Shown: positions 26,394 through 35,073, numbered from the stretch's first letter. The stretch is DNA of 64,000 nt from Marivivens aquimaris (GCF_015220045.1 NZ_JADBGB010000001.1:1455001-1519000), one strand, 5' to 3'. The notes: generated by a model not told the origin, from the letters alone. A program made the numbers and translations.

Positions 26394-27719
26394 CTACAGC
26401 CCCCGCATCCGAGGGGCGCGCCAAGTGGCAGCGGGACCGATCAAGAGCTCATGCAGCGCCCAGACCAGCGCATCGACGCGGTCGGGCGAACCCTGCCCGT
26501 CATAGCCCTGCATCGTCATGCGGCACATCTGGTCCTCCAGATCGCCGAGACCCCGCAGGTGCGCCACACGGCCCTGCTCGTAAAGCGCCGCGACAGGTTC
26601 GGCGCGGGCGCTTTTGCCTGTGGCGGCACGGACCGCGCGGTAGGAGACCAGCGGGTCGATCTGGCGCACGACCTCTTCGACCAGAGCGCCGCCTTGGTTG
26701 ACCTCGGCCACCAGACGGTCCGCACCATGACGGTGGTAGGCATCCACGGCGGCCTTGGCCCAGACGTGGGGCAGCGCGCCTTGCACTGTGGCGTCCTCCA
26801 GCACGTAGGCTTTCCAGTCGCGGGGCGGGCCGGTCATCGTCACGCCCGCCACGATGATCCCGCAAGCGTCAGAGCGCTTGTGTCCCGTCACGGGCGGGTC
26901 CACAGCGACGACGATGCGGTCAAGGACGGGCGCGTGATCCACCCGCGCACCCTCCAGCCCCGCAGAAGTCCAGAGCCCGCCTTCCACGTCCGCCAACAGC
27001 ACGCCGTCAAGCTCCTGCCGCCCGAGGCGGGTGCCTGCGTAGCGGCGCTCGACTTCCTCAAGGAAACCGGCGGCAAGGTTGGCGCGGTTGGCATGGGTCG
27101 GCGCGTGGGTGACGACGGTGCTGGAGCGCTCCAGCAGTTCCTTCAGCACGGACGCATTGCGCGGCGTGGTGGTGACGCAGGCCTTTGGATCGTCGCCCAG
27201 ACGCAGGCCGAACTGGATCATGTCCCACGTCTCCTGCCCGCGTTTCCACTTGGCGATCTCGTCGGCCCAGACCGCGTCGACCTGCGGGCCGCGCAGGGCT
27301 TCGGGATCGAAGGCCGAAAACACCTGCGCCGTCGCGCCATTGGGCCAGACCAGCAGCCTGCGCCCCGCGATCCATTCGGGGCGGTTGTCCGGCGGGCAGC
27401 AGGCGATGATGCCGCTGTCGCCAAAAACCATGACCTCGCGGGCTTGGTCGTTGGTCTCGCCGACAATGGCGATGCGCTTGGCGCTGCCGTTTTCCACGAC
27501 CGCGCGGACCCATTCGGCTCCTGCCCGCGTTTTGCCCGCGCCGCGACCGCCCAAGATGACCCATGTGCGCCAGTCGCCATCGGGAGGGAGTTGATGGTCG
27601 AGCGCCCAGAACTCGAACAGAAAAGGCAGAGCGGTCAGCTCTGCCTCCTTGAGTTCGTCCAGAAAGCGCTTCTGTTCAGCTACGCTCGCGGATGCGATCA
27701 AGCTTGCGCCCGATTTCAT
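26394..27719 (-). CDS. g2: GTA g2: large terminase (TerL)
   Basis: DNA packaging motor, 441 residues: an ATPase that translocates DNA into the head and a nuclease that cuts it. Walker A is GGRGAGKT at residues 57-64, Walker B VDAVWADE near 145, and the RNase H-like nuclease domain begins with IVVAVDPPVTG near 275 and ends with DRVDALVWALHELL. ATG at 27719 overlaps g1 by 44 bp; longer in-frame starts up to 27869 would lie deep inside g1. Confidence 0.94.
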   Translation of the reverse strand: MKSGASLIASASVAEQKRFLDELKEAELTALPFLFEFWALDHQLPPDGDWRTWVILGGRGAGKTRAGAEWVRAVVENGSAKRIAIVGETNDQAREVMVFGDSGIIACCPPDNRPEWIAGRRLLVWPNGATAQVFSAFDPEALRGPQVDAVWADEIAKWKRGQETWDMIQFGLRLGDDPKACVTTTPRNASVLKELLERSSTVVTHAPTHANRANLAAGFLEEVERRYAGTRLGRQELDGVLLADVEGGLWTSAGLEGARVDHAPVLDRIVVAVDPPVTGHKRSDACGIIVAGVTMTGPPRDWKAYVLEDATVQGALPHVWAKAAVDAYHRHGADRLVAEVNQGGALVEEVVRQIDPLVSYRAVRAATGKSARAEPVAALYEQGRVAHLRGLGDLEDQMCRMTMQGYDGQGSPDRVDALVWALHELLIGPAATWRAPRMRGL

Positions 27720-27978
27720 CCCTGATGCGCGCGATATCGGTGATGTCTGCATCTGCTTTCCCGAATTTTTCGTTGAAGTCGTCCTGTCCCTTGCGGATGC
27801 GGACGTAGAGATCGAAGAGTGTGGAGATCTGGGCCCCCAGTTTCTTGGGCACCTCTTCGTCTCCGGCATCGATCCTTGCGATCAACTGGCGCACGGACTG
27901 CACCGCGCACTCGTAGATCTCGATCATTTCATCCAGCCGCCGTTTGTCGGCGGTCCGGTGATCTTCAGCTTGCGTCAT
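27676..27978 (-). CDS. g1: GTA g1: small terminase-like protein
   Basis: First gene of the GTA operon, 100 residues, helical and highly charged with two long helices (RLDEMIEIYECAVQSVRQL and the LDLYVRIRKGQDDFNEKF-like region). The corresponding protein of Rhodobacter capsulatus has been described as the small terminase, which presents DNA to TerL. ATG at 27978 follows GAGGCAGG; the in-frame extension to 28086 runs through a terminator hairpin and is rejected. Overlaps g2. Confidence 0.75.
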   Translation of the reverse strand: MTQAEDHRTADKRRLDEMIEIYECAVQSVRQLIARIDAGDEEVPKKLGAQISTLFDLYVRIRKGQDDFNEKFGKADADITDIARIRDEIGRKLDRIRERS

Positions 27979-28017
27979 GTTGCCTGCCTCAATGGCTCCG
28001 CCAGTTAAGCGGAAACG

Positions 28018-28044
28018 AAAAAGCGGCCCCGAAGGACCGCTTTC
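28018..28044 (-). terminator. Terminator between mltG and GTA g1
   Basis: On the minus strand GCGGTCC-TTCG-GGGCCGC followed by TTTTTCGTTT. It lies about 70 bp after the mltG stop and only ~40 bp before the g1 ATG. Read one way it ends the fab-mltG transcript; read another it is an attenuator within the GTA leader. Confidence 0.8.
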
Positions 28045-28110
28045 GTTTGCGTCCAGCCTGTCAGTGACAATAGCCGGAGCTTGCATATTTGAGGTTAACG
28101 CCCCGTCCGA

Positions 28111-29268
28111 TCAGTTCGCCGCCGCTTCGAGCGCGCGGAAGGCTGCGACGTTGTCGTTGTGGTCCGACAGGTTGGTCGAGAACACGTGGCCGTCGGCGGG
28201 GTTCAGCGTTTTGGCGACGAAGAAAATGTAATCCGTCTCGTCCGGCTTCACCGCTGCCATGATCGCATCCATGCCGGGGTTGGCGATGGGGGTCGGCGGC
28301 AGACCGTCGATCAGGTAGGTGTTATACGGGGTCTGGCGGTCCAGTTCGCTGCGGCGCAGACCGCGGCCCAGTACGCCTTCGCCGTTCGTCACGCCATAGA
28401 TGACGGTCGGGTCGGTTTGCAGACGCATTCCCTGACGCAGACGGTTGATAAAGACGCTGGCGACCTGCGGGCGTTCCGAGGCGATGCCGGTTTCCTTTTC
28501 AACGATCGACGCCATGATCAGCGCCTCTTCGGGCGTGTCATAGGGCAGATCATCCGCGCGCTGTTCCCATGCGGCAGCGAGGTTGGCGACTTGCTTGTCT
28601 TCCATCTGCTGCACGAGGGCGGTCACGCTGTCACCAGGCTGGAACTCGTAGTATTGCGGGGCGAGCGAGCCTTCGGCGGGGATCTCGGTGATCTCGCCTT
28701 CCAGCGCGTCGATGCCGTTCAGCGCCTGCACGATGTTGTAGCTGGTGCCGCCTTCGACGACGTTCACAGCGTAACGGGTGTCCGCCTGTTCGCGCACGGC
28801 GGTGTATTCGGCAGGCACGTCAGCCGCGCCAATGTCGAACTCTGCCACAGCATCAAACTCGCGGGTTTCGGGGTCCAGCTCGTTCACGCGGACGAAGGCA
28901 CGGTTCACACCGATCACGTAGACCACTTGGGTGCCACAGGTGCTCTGACCCGTGCCGGTGATCTCTGTGATGATCTGTTCCATCGACGCACCGGCAGGGA
29001 TGAGAAAGCTACCGGCCTTGAGGTCGGCGTTCTTGTCACCCATGTCGGTGGCGATGTTGAAGATCATGCGCGATGTGATCGCGTCCATGTTCTCCAGCTC
29101 CGCCGCGACACGGCGGATACCGGAGTTCGGCGGCACTTCGAGGCACATCGCCTGCGCCAGCGGCCCCGGTTCCTGATAGGCACGCTGGCCCCAGAGAACG
29201 ACGCCGCCGAGCAGAAACAGCACGACGATGAACAGCGTCAGCGCGTTGGACGCGAGGTTACGCCACAT
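28111..29268 (-). CDS. mltG: Endolytic murein transglycosylase MltG (YceG)
   Basis: Membrane-anchored lytic transglycosylase that terminates glycan strands during peptidoglycan synthesis. The 385 residues include an N-terminal membrane anchor (about 8-28, LTLFIVVLFLLGGVVLW), a LysM-like region and the YceG catalytic domain with IVEKETGIASERPQVASVFINRL (split around the catalytic Glu of VEKET), DPTVIYG and YNTYLIDGLPPTPIANPG. The start codon directly abuts the fabF stop, so they are in one operon. Confidence 0.94.
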   Translation of the reverse strand: MWRNLASNALTLFIVVLFLLGGVVLWGQRAYQEPGPLAQAMCLEVPPNSGIRRVAAELENMDAITSRMIFNIATDMGDKNADLKAGSFLIPAGASMEQIITEITGTGQSTCGTQVVYVIGVNRAFVRVNELDPETREFDAVAEFDIGAADVPAEYTAVREQADTRYAVNVVEGGTSYNIVQALNGIDALEGEITEIPAEGSLAPQYYEFQPGDSVTALVQQMEDKQVANLAAAWEQRADDLPYDTPEEALIMASIVEKETGIASERPQVASVFINRLRQGMRLQTDPTVIYGVTNGEGVLGRGLRRSELDRQTPYNTYLIDGLPPTPIANPGMDAIMAAVKPDETDYIFFVAKTLNPADGHVFSTNLSDHNDNVAAFRALEAAAN

Positions 29269-30528
29269 TTAGTCGACTTTCCCGAAGATGACCGAAGCGT
29301 TCGTGCCGCCAAAGCCGAAGGAATTCGACAGGGCGACGTCGATCTTGCGCTCGACCTTCTTGTTCGGTGCGAGGTCAACGACGGTTTCGACAGCGGGGTT
29401 GTCGAGGTTGATGGTCGGCGGAGCCACCTGATCGCGGATCGCAAGGATCGAGAAGATCGCTTCGATCGCACCGGCGGCGCCCAAAAGGTGACCGGTCATC
29501 GACTTGGTCGAGGACATGGTGACGTTCTTTGCGTGATCGCCGAGCATACGCTCTACCGCGCCAAGCTCGATGGTGTCGGCCATGGTCGAGGTGCCGTGGG
29601 CGTTGATGTAGTCGACCTTCGACGGCTCCAGACCTGCGTCCTTGAGAGCGGCAGCCATGCAGCGGCCAGCGCCTTCGCCGTCTTCGGACGGAGCGGTGAT
29701 GTGGTAGGCGTCGCCCGACATGCCGTAGCCGAGGACTTCGGCATAGATCTTCGCACCGCGCGCCTTGGCGTGCTCGTAGTCCTCGAGAACCACGATGCCC
29801 GCGCCCTCGCCCATGACAAAGCCGTCGCGGTCCGCGTCATAAGGGCGGCTGGCCTTGGTCGGATCTTCCGCGCCTTTGGTCGAAAGCGCCTTACAAGCGT
29901 TGAAGCCCGCGATGCCGATCTTGCAGATCGCAGCTTCCGCGCCGCCGGCAACCATCACGTCAGCCGCGCCGTATTTGATCAGACGGGCCGCGTCGCCGAT
30001 GGCGTGCGCGCCGGTCGAACAGGCAGTGACGACCGAGTGGTTCGGACCTTTGAACCCGTATTTGATCGACACCTGACCCGAGATCAGGTTGATCAGCGCG
30101 CCGGGGATGAAGAACGGCGACACGCGGCGCGGGCCTTTTTCTTCGATCATGACGGCGGTGTCGGCGATGGATTTCAGACCACCGATGCCCGAGCCGATCA
30201 GAACGCCGGTGCGTTCCTTGTCTTCGTCGGTTTCCGGCTTCCAACCCGAATCTTCGACAGCCTGCTGGGCTGCGGCGACGCCGAAGAGGATGAAGTCATC
30301 CACTTTGCGCTGCTCTTTGGGTTCCATGTACTTGTTGGCATCGAAGGTGCCATCGGTGCCGTCGCCCCGCTTGACTTCACAAGCGTAGGTCGTGGCAAGG
30401 CCCTCGGGATCGAACTGGGTAATCGGTCCGGCGCCCGACTGGCCATCAAGGATGCGCGTCCAGCTTTCTTCGACGCCATCGGCCAACGGGGTTACAAGGC
30501 CCAATCCGGTTACAACGACACGGCGCAT
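29269..30528 (-). CDS. fabF: Beta-ketoacyl-ACP synthase II
   Basis: Condenses acyl-ACP with malonyl-ACP in fatty acid elongation. The 419-residue thiolase-fold enzyme has the active-site Cys in TACSTGAHAIGDA (about 168), the two His in NAHGTSTM (about 310) and MTGHLLGAAGA (about 345), and the C-terminal SNSFGFGGTNAS loop. mltG follows with no spacing. Upstream it diverges from a PilZ gene that separates it from acpP. Confidence 0.96.
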   Translation of the reverse strand: MRRVVVTGLGLVTPLADGVEESWTRILDGQSGAGPITQFDPEGLATTYACEVKRGDGTDGTFDANKYMEPKEQRKVDDFILFGVAAAQQAVEDSGWKPETDEDKERTGVLIGSGIGGLKSIADTAVMIEEKGPRRVSPFFIPGALINLISGQVSIKYGFKGPNHSVVTACSTGAHAIGDAARLIKYGAADVMVAGGAEAAICKIGIAGFNACKALSTKGAEDPTKASRPYDADRDGFVMGEGAGIVVLEDYEHAKARGAKIYAEVLGYGMSGDAYHITAPSEDGEGAGRCMAAALKDAGLEPSKVDYINAHGTSTMADTIELGAVERMLGDHAKNVTMSSTKSMTGHLLGAAGAIEAIFSILAIRDQVAPPTINLDNPAVETVVDLAPNKKVERKIDVALSNSFGFGGTNASVIFGKVD

Positions 30529-30681
30529 ATTATGCCCTCACCTCTGAATTCTGTTGGCTCCTGATAGCGCAATGCGAAGTCGCGGGGCAAGGGCGTGAGC
30601 AACATGGTCAAATCTCAAGGCGGCTTTACTCCGCCTTAACTGCTTTGTGGCAATCTAGGGGCGAACTACTGCGGGGACCAG

Positions 30682-31530
30682 ATGAAAGGGCGTTTAATTC
30701 TCGCGATTATCCTGTGCATGATTCCCCTCTGGGGGCGTGCGATCGAGGCGTGCCGCACTTCGACCGATCTGCTGCGCCTGTTCGCGGCCCAATCAGCGCT
30801 GGCAACGGCGGAGGGTGACGCGTGGGAAGGGGCGCTGGCGACAACGCTCACACATTTGACGCGGTTCGATCCCGACGGGCTGCACGCAACGCTGGCGGGC
30901 ACGGAACTGGAGGACGCGGCGGACAAACTGGCGCTCGCGCTTGCTGCCGTCGCCGCGACCGTGGCCGCCGATGGCCCCGATAGCATCAAATTGCGCGCCC
31001 AGAACCACGACGTGCGCGTGGCCGTGGCCCGTGCCATCGGTGCGCTGGCAATGCTCGACTGTCACGGGGTCGCAATAGATATCCCCGTGGGGCACGAACG
31101 GCATTTCATGCTTGAAGCGCTGCGTATCGCCGTCAGCCGCGAAAGCCTGACCGCGATGGGCGTGATTGCCGCGCTGATCGCCATCGCACTCTGGGTCAGG
31201 CATCTGATCCGCCGCGATGCGCTAAGCGACCGCTATTTCGTGAATCTGTCGGCCAAGGTGACGATCGGCAATGAAAGCTACGACATGCGGCTACACGACC
31301 TGAGCCGCGGGGGCGCGAAAATCGACCGGCCGCCCTGCTCCACCCAGAAACTGACGGGGCCGATGACGCTGGAGTTTGCGGGCATCAAGATCACCGGCCG
31401 CGCGGCATGGCAGAACGCTTACGCCTGCGGGCTGCGGTTCGACCGGCTTCTCACGCGGCGCGAGTTGATGAGTGTTCTGCCGCAAGGTGCCAGCAAACCC
31501 ATCGTCAGGACCAAGGTCGCCACGACCTGA
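30682..31530 (+). CDS. Membrane protein with periplasmic region and cytoplasmic PilZ domain
   Basis: 282-residue protein with an N-terminal signal/anchor (about 1-22), an Ala-rich helical periplasmic part (about 23-150) with three cysteines, a second membrane segment (about 154-172, MGVIAALIAIALW) and a C-terminal PilZ domain. The c-di-GMP motifs are RHLIR (RxxxR, about 173-177) and DLSRGGAKI (DxSxxG, about 208). A transmembrane receptor or effector of c-di-GMP is the natural reading; the target is unknown. It stands alone on the + strand inside the fatty-acid gene block. Confidence 0.8.
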   Translation: MKGRLILAIILCMIPLWGRAIEACRTSTDLLRLFAAQSALATAEGDAWEGALATTLTHLTRFDPDGLHATLAGTELEDAADKLALALAAVAATVAADGPDSIKLRAQNHDVRVAVARAIGALAMLDCHGVAIDIPVGHERHFMLEALRIAVSRESLTAMGVIAALIAIALWVRHLIRRDALSDRYFVNLSAKVTIGNESYDMRLHDLSRGGAKIDRPPCSTQKLTGPMTLEFAGIKITGRAAWQNAYACGLRFDRLLTRRELMSVLPQGASKPIVRTKVATT

Positions 31531-31559
31531 CCCCACATTACTGACCCCACAAACAAAAA

Positions 31560-31579
31560 CGGCACCCCGAAGGGTGCCG
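31560..31579 (-). terminator. Terminator of acpP
   Basis: Perfect 8-bp stem CGGCACCC/GGGTGCCG with CGAA loop, followed on the minus strand by GTTTTTGTTT. On the + strand TTTCCG follows, so it may also serve the PilZ gene. Confidence 0.88.
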
Positions 31580-31605
31580 TTTCCGTATTCATGTAGAGGC
31601 CAGAA

Positions 31606-31839
31606 TTACTTGGCTTCCGAGATGAACTTGACTGCGTCGCCGAAGGTCTGGATGGTTTCGGCTGCGTCGTCCGGGATCTCGATGCCGAACTCTTCTTCGA
31701 ATGCCATTACCAGCTCAACGGTGTCGAGGCTGTCTGCGCCGAGATCGTCGATGAACGAAGCGTTCTCAGTCACTTTTTCTTCTTCAACACCCAGGTGCTC
31801 AACAACGATCTTGCGTACACGATCAGCGACGTCGCTCAT
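31606..31839 (-). CDS. acpP: Acyl carrier protein
   Basis: 77-residue acidic carrier of growing acyl chains on a 4'-phosphopantetheine arm. The attachment Ser37 lies in [12 protein letters not shown]. Start ATG follows AGAGGACTAGGAC. Usually this gene sits between fabG and fabF; here a TetR gene and a PilZ gene break that arrangement, and acpP has its own 158-bp upstream region and terminator. Confidence 0.97.
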   Translation of the reverse strand: MSDVADRVRKIVVEHLGVEEEKVTENASFIDDLGADSLDTVELVMAFEEEFGIEIPDDAAETIQTFGDAVKFISEAK

Positions 31840-31997
31840 GTCCTAGTCCTCTTAATTTGGGCTTTTGCCCGTTCTTTTAGCTTGCCCCGTCGGGGCGGTT
31901 CAAATGCCCGCGGGGGGGCGCCACCATTGCAGAGGGTGACCCCTCTGCGGCAAATCTCAGTGGGCTATAGCAGAGAATTCCCCAGAGGCAAACGCTT

Positions 31998-32588
31998 TCA
32001 AGCGTGCTCTACTTCTTCGATTTCCAGAGGGTTGCTCAGGATCATCCTGCAAGTCTTGCGGACATATAGTTCTGCTTGCGGCGGAATTGTACCGTGCGGC
32101 AGGTATTTTTCCGCGAGCGATGCCGGAAGCTGCAACACAGCCAGTTCGACAGTCTCTGCGATATGATTGATCCGATTAGCAAAATCGCTGATGGCGGATG
32201 TCAGAAGATCCCTCGCCTCGGCCACGCGATCCATGATCGACAGGTCAAGACCCGGACGCACGAGATAGCGCTCCGGCACGAGGAATAGCAGCGTTGCTGC
32301 GGCTTTGTTCGCGTTGACGAAATTCAACACTTCGAGCGCCGCGCGGGTAGCCGCACGTTCGCCATCTGCCTTCAGCAAAGGCACGATAAGGCGCGAAAAA
32401 TGCTCCTGCGCCCAAATCCATGCTTCGGCCAGAAGGCCTTCCATGGAACCGTACCGATGGTAGAGCGAACCAACGGATACTCCGGTTCCTTTAGACACTT
32501 GTTGAACCGTTACTCCCGGAGCTTGTGCCAAATGCTCCGAAAGCCACACAAAGACCTGCTCGTCGGTAAATCCCGGCTTGCGTCCCAT
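31998..32588 (-). CDS. TetR/AcrR-family transcriptional regulator
   Basis: 196-residue regulator. The N-terminal helix-turn-helix (about residues 8-50) reads TVQQVSKGTGVSVGSLYHRYGSMEGLL, the classic TetR pattern; the ligand-binding C-terminal part is unspecific. The region around it is visibly richer in A/T than its neighbours, and it interrupts the fabG-acpP order, which suggests later insertion. A role in fatty acid control is possible from location alone. A 9-bp inverted repeat lies upstream of it at 32695-32717. Confidence 0.85.
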   Translation of the reverse strand: MGRKPGFTDEQVFVWLSEHLAQAPGVTVQQVSKGTGVSVGSLYHRYGSMEGLLAEAWIWAQEHFSRLIVPLLKADGERAATRAALEVLNFVNANKAAATLLFLVPERYLVRPGLDLSIMDRVAEARDLLTSAISDFANRINHIAETVELAVLQLPASLAEKYLPHGTIPPQAELYVRKTCRMILSNPLEIEEVEHA

Positions 32589-32694
32589 GAGGTCTCCGTA
32601 AAGGAAGAATGTTATTTACAGTCTTTCAATTTTTTTATGGAACGCTTGTACAAATAAGGGGCAGCGAAACGCCACCCCCTATTCATAAGAATAT

Positions 32695-32717
32695 CTAACT
32701 TACCTAACGTAAGTTAG
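32695..32717. promoter_or_regulatory. Inverted repeat CTAACTTAC-N5-GTAAGTTAG at the fabG 3' end
   Basis: Perfect 9-bp arms around CTAAC, overlapping the last codons and stop of fabG and lying ~107 bp upstream of the TetR gene. There is no T-run after it on the minus strand. It could be a TetR-family operator for autoregulation or a weak terminator. Confidence 0.45.
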
Positions 32718-33451
32718 AGCATAGCCATTCCGCCATTCACGTGAACGGTCGATCCGGTGACGTATCCGGCCTCATTCGACGCCAGATAAAGCACGGCAGC
32801 GGCGATTTCTTCGGGCGTGCCCATGCGGGCTGCGGGGATCTGGTCGTTGATCTTGGCTTTCTGGTCGTCGTTCAGCTTGTCGGTCATCGCGGTTGCGATG
32901 AAGCCCGGCGCGACGCAGTTCACGGTGATCCCGCGGCTGGCGACCTCATAAGCGATGGACTTCGACATGCCGACCATGCCCGCCTTGGACGCGGCATAGT
33001 TTGCCTGACCGGGGTTGCCGGTGGCGCCGACGATCGACGAGATGTTCACGATGCGGCCCCAGCGGGACTTCATCATGCCGCGCACGACGCCTTTGCACAG
33101 GCGCATGGTGGAGGTCAGGTTGACCTCCAGAACGCTGGCCCACTCTTCGTCCGACATGCGCATGAAGAGGTTGTCCTTGGTGATGCCCGCGTTGTTCACG
33201 AGGATATCGACCGAACCCATGGCGTCAGCGGCGGCTTTGGGCAGCGCGTTGACGGCATCGGCATCCGAGAGGTTACAGGTCAGGACGTGAACGCGGTCGC
33301 CCAGTTCGGCAGCCAGCTCGTCCAGCGGGCCTTGACGGGTGCCCGAAATGGTGACGGTCGCGCCGGCGGCGTGCAGCGCCTTTGCGATGGCGCCGCCGAT
33401 GCCGCCCGAAGCGCCTGTGATAAGGGCGTTTTTGCCGGTCAGATCAAACAT
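32714..33451 (-). CDS. fabG: 3-oxoacyl-ACP reductase
   Basis: NADPH-dependent short-chain dehydrogenase of 245 residues that reduces 3-oxoacyl-ACP in elongation. Motifs: cofactor loop TGASGGIGGAIA (about 12-23), NNAG (about 86-89), catalytic Ser in NISSIVG (about 138) and YAASKAG (about 151-157). It is 16 bp downstream of fabD on the same strand, the standard fabD-fabG pair. Confidence 0.95.
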   Translation of the reverse strand: MFDLTGKNALITGASGGIGGAIAKALHAAGATVTISGTRQGPLDELAAELGDRVHVLTCNLSDADAVNALPKAAADAMGSVDILVNNAGITKDNLFMRMSDEEWASVLEVNLTSTMRLCKGVVRGMMKSRWGRIVNISSIVGATGNPGQANYAASKAGMVGMSKSIAYEVASRGITVNCVAPGFIATAMTDKLNDDQKAKINDQIPAARMGTPEEIAAAVLYLASNEAGYVTGSTVHVNGGMAML

Positions 33452-33467
33452 GATGATGTCCTTTATA

Positions 33468-34406
33468 TTAGGCGTTCAACGCGTCGCGCGCAGCGACGAC
33501 GTCTTCCGGCGTGCCGACAGCACGGGTGGTGATTTCTTTGGAGATGCGCTTAATCATGCCCGACAGAGCCTTGCCCGCGCCGATTTCCCACGCTTCGGTG
33601 ACGCCGTTGTCGGCCATCCACAGCACGCTTTCACGCCAGCGGACCGAGCCGGTGACCTGATCGACGAGAAGGTTGCGGATAAGCTGCGGGTCCGACACCG
33701 GAGCGGCGCGGACGTTGGCGATGACGGGAACGACAGGTTCGTTGATGTCCACGTCGTCCAGAGCCTCTGCCATCACGTGGGCGGCGGGCTTCATCAGGGC
33801 GCAGTGGAACGGTGCGGAAACCGGCAGCAGCAGCGCGCGCTTGGCGCCTTTGGCTTTGGCGATTTCCAGTGCGCGTTCGACGGCTTCCTTGTGGCCCGAC
33901 ACGACGACCTGCGAAGGGTCATTGTCGTTGGCGGCCTGACAGACCTGCCCTTGCGCGGCCTCTTCGGCAACTGCGCGGGCGTCGTCGAAACCGAGGCCCA
34001 GCAGAGCGGCCATAGCGCCGACGCCGACCGGAACGGCCTCTTGCATCGCGGTGCCGCGGATGCGCAGCAGGCGCGCGGTGTCGGCGATGCTCAGTGCACC
34101 GGCAGCGGCCAGCGCGGAATACTCGCCCAGCGAGTGGCCTGCGACGTAGTTCGAAGCGGCGATGGTCACGCCTTCGGCCTCGAGCGCTTTCATCGCGGCG
34201 AGCGAGGTCGCCATCAGCGCAGGCTGTGCGTTCTTGGTCAGGGTCAGCGTTTCGATGTCGCCTTCCCAGATGAGGCCCGACAGGCTTTCGCCCAGAGCCT
34301 CGTCTACTTCTTCGAAGACGGCGCGTGCGGCCGGATAGGCCTCGGCCAGTGCCTTGCCCATTCCAATGGCTTGGGCGCCCTGCCCCGGAAATACGAATGC
34401 CCGCAT
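33468..34406 (-). CDS. fabD: Malonyl-CoA:ACP transacylase
   Basis: Loads malonyl groups on ACP for fatty acid synthesis. The 312 residues include FPGQGAQAIGMGK at the N-terminus, the nucleophile Ser92 in GHSLGEYSA and the later VSAPFHCALM block with the catalytic His. First gene of the fabD-fabG unit; ATG follows AAAGGAAAGCACTC. Confidence 0.95.
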   Translation of the reverse strand: MRAFVFPGQGAQAIGMGKALAEAYPAARAVFEEVDEALGESLSGLIWEGDIETLTLTKNAQPALMATSLAAMKALEAEGVTIAASNYVAGHSLGEYSALAAAGALSIADTARLLRIRGTAMQEAVPVGVGAMAALLGLGFDDARAVAEEAAQGQVCQAANDNDPSQVVVSGHKEAVERALEIAKAKGAKRALLLPVSAPFHCALMKPAAHVMAEALDDVDINEPVVPVIANVRAAPVSDPQLIRNLLVDQVTGSVRWRESVLWMADNGVTEAWEIGAGKALSGMIKRISKEITTRAVGTPEDVVAARDALNA

Positions 34407-34491
34407 GAGTGCTTTCCTTTGGTCAACTTTCCACTGCCTTAGCGTGTCGGGAGAGTTACCTCAAGAAAGTCGCGCCCAAAAAAGGGGCGCG

Positions 34492-35073
34492 TCAGGGACG
34501 GTTCGACAGAAGATCGTGTCCGATCCGATCGCGCAGAGCTTCCATTTCCCAAAGGCTGCCGCTGGCGATTTCGGTCCCGATCGACGTCTTCTTATAGCGC
34601 AGAACGAGCGAAGCATCGCCGTTGGAGCGGCTGCGACGGATGAAAACGCCACCAATATCGGGGAACTGGTAACGCGAGACGACATGCGCCTTGCCCGAAC
34701 AACGTGTGACGATTTCGCGGACTTCGCGTTTGAAGATGTCGATTTCGACGCTGGCATAGCCCGTGCGGCGCGAATAGCGGCGAAGGCCGACCGTACCGGC
34801 AACCATGGCCGTGGAAAGAGCGAGTTTGATGCCGACTGCAGCGCCGTTGAACATCACGCCGGGGATCATCCACGTCGCCAGTGCCGCGATCCCGAACGCG
34901 ACAGAGAAGAACGTGGCAACGAGCGGCATGACATCGTTGGGCTGACTGTTTGCGCCACGGTGGAGAATATAGCCCCAGCGCATTTCGTCGACGCGGATCG
35001 ATTGAATTTGATCCGAAAGAGCCGGCATGAAGGGCGGCTCGAAGAAAGCTTGTCTGTGTGTTAATGCATTCAT
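34492..35073 (-). CDS. Two-TM membrane protein of unknown function
   Basis: 193-residue protein I do not recognise. It has a soluble N-terminus (about 1-45), two adjacent membrane segments (about 48-70 and 75-94) joined by a short turn, a basic patch RRYSRR, and a ~95-residue C-terminal beta-rich domain ending with LWEMEALRDRIGHDLL. The PH-like layout of the C-terminal domain is only an impression. ATG at 35073 is preferred to an upstream in-frame codon at 35115. It diverges from rpsF and is followed by fabD on the same strand after 85 bp. Confidence 0.6.
   Translation of the reverse strand: MNALTHRQAFFEPPFMPALSDQIQSIRVDEMRWGYILHRGANSQPNDVMPLVATFFSVAFGIAALATWMIPGVMFNGAAVGIKLALSTAMVAGTVGLRRYSRRTGYASVEIDIFKREVREIVTRCSGKAHVVSRYQFPDIGGVFIRRSRSNGDASLVLRYKKTSIGTEIASGSLWEMEALRDRIGHDLLSNRP

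Noticed and set aside
14393-27978. Ordinary integrated prophage
   Set aside because: No integrase, repressor, replication or lysis genes and no att repeats; gene order and short tape measure fit a gene transfer agent.
28159-30564. 801-codon + strand frame opposite mltG and fabF
   Set aside because: Spans two well-supported minus strand genes and their junction; typical shadow composition.
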